From: Rhodopseudomonas sp. BAL398
GTDB lineage: Bacteria; Pseudomonadota; Alphaproteobacteria; Rhizobiales; Xanthobacteraceae
Reading direction: 5' to 3'
NCBI RefSeq assembly: GCF_033001325.1
Contig: NZ_CP133111.1
Coordinates: forward strand, 4,418,501 to 4,482,500
Length of the DNA stretch: 64,000 nucleotides
Part shown: positions 57,464 through 64,000 of the stretch, one piece after another
Layout: the number at the start of each line of letters is the position of its first letter
Position numbering within the stretch: position 1 is the stretch's first letter
The notes under the pieces: model-generated
The model's input: only the letters and a program-made list of their open reading frames with translations
The model's database searches: none
What the model was told of the DNA's origin: nothing
Program-made: the position numbers and the translations under genes

Positions 57464-60400
57464 TTAGACTTGGTTGCCCATTGCCCTCGGCAGACTACCA
57501 GGGGCGCTGATGCGATCGTCGTTCAGGCCGGCGCCCGCCTTGCGTTGCGGTTCTGGCGTCGCGGCCGACAACGCCTGTCGGACCATGCGGGCGAGCGCGG
57601 CACGCCGATAGGGCTTGCTGAGCAGGATCACATCCTCATCCAGGCGGTTGTTGTGGATCAGGGCATTCTCGGAATATCCCGAGGTGTAGAGCACCTTCAG
57701 TCCCGGATGCCGCTTCGCCATCTCGGCGGCGAGCTGCACGCCGTTCATCTTTCCCGGCATCACGATATCGGTGAACAGCAAATCGAACGCAACCTGCTTG
57801 TCGCTGATCGCAAGCGCGGCGGCGGCGTTGGCCACTGACAGCGTGGTGTAGCCCAGACTCTTGAGCTGCGAGGTGACGTAGTTGCGCACCAGCGCGTCGT
57901 CCTCGACAACCAGAATGGTTTCGTGGCCTCCGACCGGCGCAGCCTCGGGCGCCGCCGGCGCGATCTTCTGAGTTTCGGCCTTGGCGCGCGGCAGGTAGAT
58001 CCGGAACGTGGTGCCCAGACCCTCCTCGCTGTAGAGCGTGATGTGGCCGCCCGACTGCTTGATGAAGCCGTAGACCATGCTGAGGCCGAGCCCGGTCCCC
58101 TTGCCGACTTCCTTGGTGGTGAAGAACGGATCGAACACCTTGTCGCGGATCGCCTCGGGAATGCCGGAGCCCGAATCGGTGATCGCGATCATCACATAGC
58201 CACCCTCGTCGATCCCGCCCATCCGCCGGGCGAGTTCCTGATCGAGCACGACGTTGCAGGTCTCCAGCGACAGCTTGCCGCCATTGGGCATCGCGTCGCG
58301 GGCATTGACCGCCAGATTGACCAGCGCGGAATCGAGTTGGCCCCGGTCGACGAAGATCGGCCATAGCCCCGGCTGCAGCACGGATTCGATTTCGATCTGT
58401 TCGCCCAGTGCCGAGCGCAACAGGCTTTCCAGCCCGCTCAACAAGACGTTGGCGTCGGTTTCGTCGGGCTGCAGCGGCTGCTTGCGCGCGAACGCCAGCA
58501 GCAGCCGGGTCAATTCCGCGCCGCGGTCGGCCGCCTCGCTGATCAGTTTGGCGATCGCCAACAATTGCGGCTGCTCGGCCACCGCATCGCCGAGAATATC
58601 GATGGTGCCGGTGATGACGGTGAGCATGTTGTTGAAGTCGTGGGCGATGCCGCCGGTCAATTGTCCGATCGACTCCATCTTCTGCGATTGGCGTAGCTGT
58701 TCGTCGGAGACGATCTTGTCGGTGAGGTCGCGCAGGAAGGCGTTGGTGACGAAGCCGTCGTCGCGGCGCAACGCGGTCATCGCCACTTCGATCGGGATCG
58801 CCGAGCCGTCGCGCCGGACCGCTTCGATCTCGACCCGGTGACCCGGACTGCCATGCTCGATCGAGTCGAGAAAACGCGAATATTCGGCGGCGCCCTCGTT
58901 CAGCTGCTCGGGGGAAAAGATCAAGGCGCCGATGCTTCTGCCGATCACCTCGCTGCGGAGCCAGCCGAACATCGCTTCGGCCTGCGGACTCCATTCGGTG
59001 ATGGCCCCGGCCGAGTCGATCTGGACAAAGGCATCGAGCGCGGTATCGATGATCGCCCGCGCCATCCGCTCGCTGTGGCGCAGCGCTTCCTCGCTTTTCT
59101 TGGTCTGGGTGACGTCGTGATAGACCATCACCGCGCCTAGCAGCTTGCCGGATTCACTGCGCAGCGGCCGGCCATTGGCGATCAGATAGGAGCGCCGATC
59201 CGATCCGATCGGCTGCACGATGAATTCCAAGTTTTCGATGATCTCGCCACCGAAGGCGCGCAGCAGCGGCGAATCGTCCGGCCCGAACGGGGTGCCGTCG
59301 GGGAAGAAGCGGTCGAAGGCCCGCGTCGTGTTGCGAGGGCCGACTCCCGAAAGGCTCCCGAACAGGTTGCGTGCCGCCGGATTGGTGATGATCACCATTC
59401 CCTCCGCGTCCACCACCAGCACTGGATCCGGCATATTGTTGATGGTGTTGTTCAGCACGTCGCCCAGCCGCGAGCTTTGCTCGGTTTCCTTGGTTAGTTC
59501 GGCGGCCTTCAGCCGCGATTCCGCAGCCATCCGGTTGAAGGCCTCGGCCAGAACGTTGATTTCGTGACCGCCGCCCGCCGTGACCGTGACCGGTTCGCCG
59601 CGGGAGAACCCCTCGACCGCCTGGGTGATCCGGACCAGCGGCCGGGTCAGCGAGCGTGCCAACGGCACTGCCATCAGGACAGCGACCAACAGCGCGGCGG
59701 CGCCGCCGAGCAGCGTCGCCTTCTGTACCGCGGTCCGCACCAGGAAAAAGGAGGAGTAGGGCCTGGTCTCGACCACCGCCACCCTGGGGCCGCCGGCGAG
59801 CCTTGCCCATTCCCATCCGACGCCGAAGCGTTGCCCGGCGCGGTCCAGCATCAGCCGCGGTTCGGTGCTGCCCGCCTGCAGCAGTGCCGCGAATTCCGGA
59901 AAATCGTCCTGGATACGAAAGCGAGCGCCGCGATCGAAACCGAATTCGCGCGACGGGTCGGGATGCAGCAGATAGTCGCCCTGCTCGTTGACCAGATAGA
60001 TCTGGTTGCCGGGCTGCCCGCCGGCGCGCAGCCGCGCCAGGATGGCGCGCAGATCGACATTGAGCACCAGCACGGCATAAGTCGTGCCGTCGGGTTGGTG
60101 CAGCGGGGCGACCACGCGCAGTGTGGGGGTGTCCGGTTTCTCCAGCCCCGTCAGGGTCCGGTTGAGTTCGATGTTGGAGACGTAGATTTCGTTGGCCGGC
60201 GTCGCGATGCCCTGTTTGACATAGGAGCGGTCGCCGCGGCGCGATAATTGATCCTGAGGCACGATTCGAATCGTACCGTTCGGACCGTGGCGGTCGACCC
60301 GAATGATTTCGAGGCCGCCATCCGCCACACCGATCACCCGGAGGATTGCATAATCCGGTTTGGCGGTGAGCTCGGCGACGAAATCATGGGCGATCTGCTC

Positions 60401-60688
60401 GCGCCAATAGGCTTCGGTCGGGTTCGGCGTCTCGCCGCCAGCGTTACGCCCCGCCATCATCAGTCTGCGCAGATCATCGGAACTGGCGCTGGCCTTGACG
60501 TCGGCATAGGCGCTGCTCAGCGACGCATCCATCACCACGGCGCTGAGCCGCGCCTGGGTCTGCAGCCGCTCGAGCGCTCTTGGCATCAGCAAGGAGACGA
60601 CGCTCTGATAGTTCAGAACACCAAGCGCCGCGGTGGTGACCAGCGCCAGCGCGATCATTGCCAATGCCAGCCGGGAGGAGAGCGTCAT
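57464..60688 (-). CDS. Hybrid sensor histidine kinase: Cache, HAMP, two PAS, kinase, receiver
   Basis: 1074 residues from ATG 60688 (a longer start at 60748 is possible). TM1 (about 5-28), periplasmic Cache-like sensor (about 30-300), TM2 (about 311-335), HAMP (about 336-390), two PAS domains (about 410-540 and 540-660), HisKA with phospho-acceptor His in IAHDFNN (near 682), HATPase_c (about 795-910), and a C-terminal receiver with Asp in [12 protein letters not shown] (near 972). It autophosphorylates and passes phosphate to its own receiver and on to an unseen partner. It follows the chemoreceptor in the same direction with a 168-base gap. Confidence 0.92.
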   Translation of the reverse strand: MTLSSRLALAMIALALVTTAALGVLNYQSVVSLLMPRALERLQTQARLSAVVMDASLSSAYADVKASASSDDLRRLMMAGRNAGGETPNPTEAYWREQIAHDFVAELTAKPDYAILRVIGVADGGLEIIRVDRHGPNGTIRIVPQDQLSRRGDRSYVKQGIATPANEIYVSNIELNRTLTGLEKPDTPTLRVVAPLHQPDGTTYAVLVLNVDLRAILARLRAGGQPGNQIYLVNEQGDYLLHPDPSREFGFDRGARFRIQDDFPEFAALLQAGSTEPRLMLDRAGQRFGVGWEWARLAGGPRVAVVETRPYSSFFLVRTAVQKATLLGGAAALLVAVLMAVPLARSLTRPLVRITQAVEGFSRGEPVTVTAGGGHEINVLAEAFNRMAAESRLKAAELTKETEQSSRLGDVLNNTINNMPDPVLVVDAEGMVIITNPAARNLFGSLSGVGPRNTTRAFDRFFPDGTPFGPDDSPLLRAFGGEIIENLEFIVQPIGSDRRSYLIANGRPLRSESGKLLGAVMVYHDVTQTKKSEEALRHSERMARAIIDTALDAFVQIDSAGAITEWSPQAEAMFGWLRSEVIGRSIGALIFSPEQLNEGAAEYSRFLDSIEHGSPGHRVEIEAVRRDGSAIPIEVAMTALRRDDGFVTNAFLRDLTDKIVSDEQLRQSQKMESIGQLTGGIAHDFNNMLTVITGTIDILGDAVAEQPQLLAIAKLISEAADRGAELTRLLLAFARKQPLQPDETDANVLLSGLESLLRSALGEQIEIESVLQPGLWPIFVDRGQLDSALVNLAVNARDAMPNGGKLSLETCNVVLDQELARRMGGIDEGGYVMIAITDSGSGIPEAIRDKVFDPFFTTKEVGKGTGLGLSMVYGFIKQSGGHITLYSEEGLGTTFRIYLPRAKAETQKIAPAAPEAAPVGGHETILVVEDDALVRNYVTSQLKSLGYTTLSVANAAAALAISDKQVAFDLLFTDIVMPGKMNGVQLAAEMAKRHPGLKVLYTSGYSENALIHNNRLDEDVILLSKPYRRAALARMVRQALSAATPEPQRKAGAGLNDDRISAPGSLPRAMGNQV

Positions 60689-61016
60689 CGCGCAAGCCCG
60701 ACGATAGGTGCTGGCGTCTGCCACCGTGACGATGGCCGCGCGCAACAAGCCCCGGCACTGGATTGCACTTGGGCATCGGCGGCGTCACGCGTGTTGATGG
60801 TCGAAGCCCGCATCTTGCGTTTTGCCATTGCTGCCGAACGCCGGCCGGGTGAGGAAATCAGACTACGATCGATATGATCGTGCTTCTCCCCGAAAAACTA
60901 CGTGATTCGGCAAATAATTTGGCCTTCGTAAAAATACGGGCAGGTCTCGCGCCGCGGGCTCGGCTGCTACTGGTCCGGCTGAGGGGCCGTCCGAATCGAT
61001 CATCGTTCCCAAGGAG
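60689..61016. other. Intergenic stretch between the kinase and tetR
   Basis: No gene or repeat element stands out. It contains an AT-rich patch around 60885-60945 (tacgatcgatatgatcg..., gcaaataatttggc) that may hold the kinase promoter. Confidence 0.5.
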
Positions 61017-61577
61017 TTAGTAATTACCGCTGAATTTTCGGACCAGAATGTCTAATCGGTCCTGAGTACCGTCAGCTGGGATGCGTCCGGACTGCATCAG
61101 GACGACCATTCCATGCAAGGCGCTCCACAGCACTTCGGCGGTGAATACCGGGGCTCCCTGATCCGGCCCGAGTGCGGTGACCAGCGCGTCGAAAGCCGCC
61201 CGGAGTGCCGTCGGCGTTTCTTCGCTGGCAAACAACAGTTCCGTCGGCGAGACGAACATCGCCTCGTACACAACCGGCTGCGAGGCGGCAAAATGAAGAT
61301 AGGCGGTACAGAGGGCGTGCAAAGCATTGGCGCCGCCAGCCGCATTTTTCATGTCGGTCGCCAGCTCCTCGAACCCCCTCATAGCGACCGCCGCCATGAT
61401 CTCGGCCTTGCCTTTGAAATGGCTGTAGAGGACGGGCTGGCTGTACTCGATTAACGCTGCGAGGCGACGCGTCGTGACCGCCTCCCAGCCTTCCGCTGCA
61501 GCCAGCTCAAGCGCGGTATTCAGGATCAGCTCATAGCGTTCGGCGCGCTGACGCTCTTTTCGTTCCACGATCGACAT
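61017..61577 (-). CDS. TetR/AcrR family regulator, WHG domain type
   Basis: 186 residues. Helix-turn-helix (about 10-58) with AVTTRRLAALIEYSQPVLYSHF, then a C-terminal WHG-like domain (about 80-175). Ligand unknown. It is divergent from the DUF4267 gene, with a palindrome and promoter between (61626-61654), so it probably represses that gene. The start is ATG 61577. The surrounding stretch has fewer genes and less extreme GC than the rest of the window. Confidence 0.88.
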   Translation of the reverse strand: MSIVERKERQRAERYELILNTALELAAAEGWEAVTTRRLAALIEYSQPVLYSHFKGKAEIMAAVAMRGFEELATDMKNAAGGANALHALCTAYLHFAASQPVVYEAMFVSPTELLFASEETPTALRAAFDALVTALGPDQGAPVFTAEVLWSALHGMVVLMQSGRIPADGTQDRLDILVRKFSGNY

Positions 61578-61625
61578 TGCATGACACTACCGGCGCCGTA
61601 TTTCCTGTCAACGCTAGATTTCCAA

Positions 61626-61654
61626 TTGACAGCATTAACTAGCGCCGCTAGATA
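61626..61654 (+). promoter_or_regulatory. Promoter with overlapping TetR-type palindrome
   Basis: TTGACA (61626-61631), 17 bases, then TAGATA (61649-61654). The palindrome CTAGCG-C-CGCTAG (61639-61651) sits in the spacer and touches the -10, and an extra CGCTAG half lies at 61612-61617. This drives the DUF4267 gene (61681) and is the natural TetR operator. Confidence 0.75.
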
Positions 61655-61680
61655 TATTGCAGATGAAAGGATAAAGCGTC

Positions 61681-62079
61681 ATGACCCATTCCACTTTACT
61701 GATCCAAATCGGATATGTGCTGTCCGGCCTGATCGCGGCCGCGATCATCTTCCTCGGTTCCCGTTTCTGGCTGGCGCCAGCTGGCGCATCGGCTGAGTTC
61801 GGCATCGCTGCATCTCCGCCGCTGTCGCGTGGCTTCAACGCGTGGCTCTCCGTGAAGGGGACCCGCGATATCGCGTCCGGGATTTTCGTCATTCTGCTCA
61901 TGGTGAACGGAATGCCGCACCTCCTCGGCGAATTCATGCTCGCCGCAAGCCTCATTGCCTTCGGTGACATGGTCACCGTCCTTCGGTCGGGCGGAAGCAG
62001 GGCGCTCGCCTTCGGCATGCATGGGCTTACCGGACTGGTCATCGTCGCGACCGGCGCATGCCTGATGATCGGCGCCTAA
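61681..62079 (+). CDS. DUF4267 membrane protein
   Basis: 132 residues, about four membrane helices. FWLAPAGASAEFGI, KGTRDIASGIFVILL and FGDMVTVLRSGG match DUF4267. Function unknown. The start is ATG 61681, with GGA 10-12 bases upstream. It is the first gene after the TetR-controlled promoter. Confidence 0.85.
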   Translation: MTHSTLLIQIGYVLSGLIAAAIIFLGSRFWLAPAGASAEFGIAASPPLSRGFNAWLSVKGTRDIASGIFVILLMVNGMPHLLGEFMLAASLIAFGDMVTVLRSGGSRALAFGMHGLTGLVIVATGACLMIGA

Positions 62080-62117
62080 AATCCGATCTCACAACTCAAC
62101 TTTGGAAAGCACGAAAC

Positions 62118-62345
62118 ATGACGGCCGCAACGCACGCTGATCTGGTGAAGCTCGGCCGGCTCTTCGCCGCTGGACGTGTTCACTCAAATCGGCGCCGCCT
62201 CGCCAACCGTCAGAATTCGATGCGCTCCAGCATTCCAAGATCCGGCCAGCGACACCGGCCGGAATGCTGGGAGGTTCACCTGGCCGTCGATCGCGGTACC
62301 GGAATTGAGCGTCATCGCGACCGGGGCCTATCCGCTCATTCCTAA
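62118..62345 (+). pseudogene. Probable gene remnant between DUF4267 and NIPSNAP
   Basis: An ATG at 62118 after GGAAAG starts a plausible protein (MTAATHADLVKLGRLFAAGR) that then turns into a basic, improbable sequence, while another frame reads VPELSVIATGAYPLIP near the end. This looks like a gene that has lost its frame or its middle. The first part loosely resembles the DLxxLxxLxxxGK segment near the C-terminus of quinone oxidoreductases; that is a weak guess. Confidence 0.35.
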
Positions 62346-62357
62346 CAGGAGACCACC

Positions 62358-62681
62358 ATGCGAACCTATGAAATGCGAGTCTACTCGCTGCGTACCAACG
62401 AGGCGCGCGATTTTTATGCCTCAACCGTCTATCCGCGCCACCTCGATAATTTTGGCCGGTTCGGCGTCGAAGCGCACGGCTTATGGACCCAGAAGGATGA
62501 TCTGGCGCATAGGATCTTCGTCTTGGTTTCCTATGAAGAGGGCGCCGATCCTCATGAAGTCGCGCAGCGATACATTCAGAGCCCAGAGGCTGCGAACGAT
62601 GCGAAGGGCTTTGATGTCGCCGACATCCTCAACGTTGAATCAACGATCCTCGTGCCGTCGCCGAACTCTCCGCTCAAATAG
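62358..62681 (+). CDS. NIPSNAP family protein
   Basis: 107 residues, a single ferredoxin-like NIPSNAP domain. MRTYEMRVYSLRTNEARDFY, then RFGVEAHGLWTQKDD and IFVLVSYEEGADP match the family. The biochemical role is unknown. The start is ATG 62358 with AGGAG about 7 bases upstream. It is probably in the same TetR-controlled unit as DUF4267. Confidence 0.88.
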   Translation: MRTYEMRVYSLRTNEARDFYASTVYPRHLDNFGRFGVEAHGLWTQKDDLAHRIFVLVSYEEGADPHEVAQRYIQSPEAANDAKGFDVADILNVESTILVPSPNSPLK

Positions 62682-62834
62682 TGCTGTGCGGCACGGCCGT
62701 GCGGTCTTCAAGGTCGGGCGTCGGACAAGACCGTCGCGCCGGCTATGCTCGAAGGGCTCGCGCCGGCACGCGACCCCATCGCTGATCGCCACAACGACGC
62801 CCGCGCGCTTGTCGGCTGCGGCAATCGGCAAAGC

Positions 62835-63011
62835 TTAGCCCAGCGCTTCCGCGCGCTCGCCATGCTCGACCCCTGCATGCTCTTGCACGTCGAGGCATTT
62901 GATCAGCTGGGTCAGGACAGTGCGGTCTTCATCGGGAAGCGCGCCGCACAGCAACTGCCGGAATAATTTCAAGTTCGCATCGAGATTGTTTTCGAGATCA
63001 TAATCGTTCAT
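62835..63011 (-). CDS. Very small hypothetical protein
   Basis: 58 residues, acidic: MNDYDLENNLDANLKLFRQL, then LPDEDRTVLTQLIKCLDV and an EHGERAEALG end. GGGGA lies about 10 bases before the ATG. The helical, charged sequence and reasonable codon use suggest a real gene. No family is recognised. It is convergent with NIPSNAP. Confidence 0.5.
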   Translation of the reverse strand: MNDYDLENNLDANLKLFRQLLCGALPDEDRTVLTQLIKCLDVQEHAGVEHGERAEALG

Positions 63012-63723
63012 CGCACACCATCCCCGAATTGGAATAGGGAGAGAGCTGTCTCACTCTCGATCATCGCTGTCATTGGCGATGCGATTATCACGCAATATTA
63101 CGAGGGCAACAATCGATTTGTCGGTTCGGTTACGGACTCTGAGAGCCCTTCGCACCTCCGTATGATTACTTAAGCGCGGCGCTCGCGGTACTGAAGTAAG
63201 GTCGGCGTGCCTTGTTGCCGCTTTGCAGCAAATAGCAACGTCTGCATGGTGGTCGACGCGACCGCTGATCGTGGCGTTCATCGATGAGCTGATGCGGGAT
63301 CGAATAAGCGTCGTCACGCGTGCGGTGCGAGCGCCAATGCTGCGTTGCGCCATCGACGCCGCACTAATCATATGCCGCAATGCGGCGGTTTGCCGTGTGG
63401 GTCGAAAGTGCGCGCGGCAATGAAATCAATCCGCGGAATGCCGTGTAGTTGCGGCTGTGTCGCCGCCAGCATGCGGGCTGCTCGCAGAGCGCGGGTAGAA
63501 CGGCCGCGTCAGCCGTGACGCAGGCGCGCGCATCAATGCTTGCGGCCGCGCGGCGTCGGGACTCCGTGCATGGATCGGATCGGTCGCAGCGCCATCGCGA
63601 CGCCGAGATCGAGTGCGCCAGCGAGCTTCCCTGAAAAAGAGAGCTTCCCTGAAAACAAAACCGGCCGGATCTTGCGATCCAGCCGGGTTCAAATTCGATC
63701 GATCAGTCGGTGGTGCCGAAGCC
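63012..63723. other. Intergenic region before rpmB without a supported gene
   Basis: Open frames on both strands here (the longest about 109 codons, 63051-63380 minus) have basic, low-complexity products without a family or clear ribosome binding site. A short duplication (gagcttccctgaaaa at about 63624 and 63640) lies next to the rpmB terminator. Confidence 0.55.
63652..63688 (-). terminator. Rho-independent terminator of rpmB
   Basis: On the minus strand ACCCGGCTGGATC and GATCCGGCCGGT form a stem with a GCAA loop, followed by TTTTGTTTT. It lies 36 bases after the rpmB stop. Confidence 0.85.
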
Positions 63724-64000
63724 TCAGCTGGCGGCGGCGACCGGAGCCGCGGGTTCGGCGGCTTTCTTCTTGGCGATCGCGCGCTTGATGTCGACGGCCT
63801 TCTGCGACAGCTCGGCGTCCTTGGCCTTCAGCAGGAAGGCGTCGAGCCCGCCGCGATGGTCGACGCTCTTCAGCGCATTGGTCGAGACCCGAAGCCGCAC
63901 CGGGCGGCCCAGCGCGTCCGACAAGAAGGTCACATTGACCAGATTGGGCAGGAACCGCCGCCTGGTCTTGATATTCGAGTGGCTGACCTTATTGCCCGTT
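63724..64000 (-). CDS. rpmB: 50S ribosomal protein L28, C-terminal part
   Basis: The gene continues past the right edge; 91 codons remain. [20 protein letters not shown] then [19 protein letters not shown] and [18 protein letters not shown] match L28 of alphaproteobacteria, with an Ala/Lys-rich tail ([18 protein letters not shown]). It is part of the large subunit near the exit region. The missing part is about 10 residues or so at the N-terminus. Confidence 0.95.
   Translation of the reverse strand, partial: TGNKVSHSNIKTRRRFLPNLVNVTFLSDALGRPVRLRVSTNALKSVDHRGGLDAFLLKAKDAELSQKAVDIKRAIAKKKAAEPAAPVAAAS

Noticed and set aside
57464-60748. Several overlapping frames opposite the hybrid kinase
   Set aside because: They lack domains and overlap a well-supported multi-domain kinase.
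63051-63380. A 109-codon minus-strand frame before rpmB
   Set aside because: Basic, Ser/Arg-rich composition, no family, no clear ribosome binding site; treated as non-coding.

Overview
This window looks like chromosomal DNA from an alphaproteobacterium of the Bradyrhizobium/Rhodopseudomonas group (Nitrobacteraceae). The evidence is high GC, protein sequences that read like that group (for example PhaR, RpmF, IspG, CobS/CobT and the small YR-rich proteins), and many short palindromic intergenic repeats of the kinds common in those genomes. The genus is inferred from recalled family likeness, not from a search. No rRNA, tRNA, CRISPR array, insertion sequence or prophage was found.

Layout. 1-4.5 kb: edge of an acyltransferase gene, the helicase HrpB, a membrane-anchored aspartic protease and an EamA-type exporter. 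4.9-8 kb: polyhydroxybutyrate precursor genes phbB and phbA and the divergent regulator phaR. 8.1-9 kb: a TacA/TacT-type toxin-antitoxin pair with a clear operator. 9-12 kb: a PAS-GGDEF-EAL protein and small lineage proteins. 12.2-16.8 kb: rpmF, mtgA, ispA, a DUF1345 membrane protein and a CPA1 antiporter. 16.9-22.2 kb: an acidic amino acid ABC transporter operon ending in an unusual SHMT-like enzyme, with a GntR/FCD regulator upstream. 22.4-25.4 kb: ispG, an EamA exporter and a Zur-like regulator. 25.5-28.8 kb: marR-emrA-emrB efflux operon. 29-38 kb: pcaF-like thiolase, mutS, a parvulin isomerase and secA, followed by about 750 bp of repeat elements. 38.4-44.2 kb: L,D-transpeptidase lipoprotein, accA, a PadR regulator with a siderophore-interacting reductase, and xerD. 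44.3-49.9 kb: aroK-aroB-CNNM/CBS protein, SHOCT protein, bolA, a J-domain protein and DedA. 50.2-54 kb: cobS, GNAT, DUF29, cobT. 54-60.7 kb: phytase-like protein, chemoreceptor and a hybrid histidine kinase. 60.7-63.7 kb: a less gene-dense stretch with tetR, DUF4267, a probable gene remnant, NIPSNAP and a very small gene. The window ends inside rpmB.

How the genes work together. PhbA and PhbB make (R)-3-hydroxybutyryl-CoA for PHB, and PhaR probably represses granule genes and itself. CobS and CobT are the AAA+ chaperone subunits of aerobic cobaltochelatase; here two small genes lie between them in one tight array. AroK and AroB are translationally coupled shikimate enzymes. PadR and the siderophore-interacting protein overlap by 4 bp and resemble the E. 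coli YqjI/YqjH pair.

Most of the window is ordinary core chromosome. The most unusual features are a long GC-rich palindromic repeat inserted in frame in two unrelated proteins (HrpB and the phytase-like protein) and near-identical composite repeats, one of which supplies the stop region of xerD. Also notable are the GNAT and DUF29 genes between cobS and cobT, a diverged SHMT paralogue in a transporter operon, and a 14-codon frame ending 1 nt before the secA start. I did not find an obviously new multi-gene defence or metabolic system.
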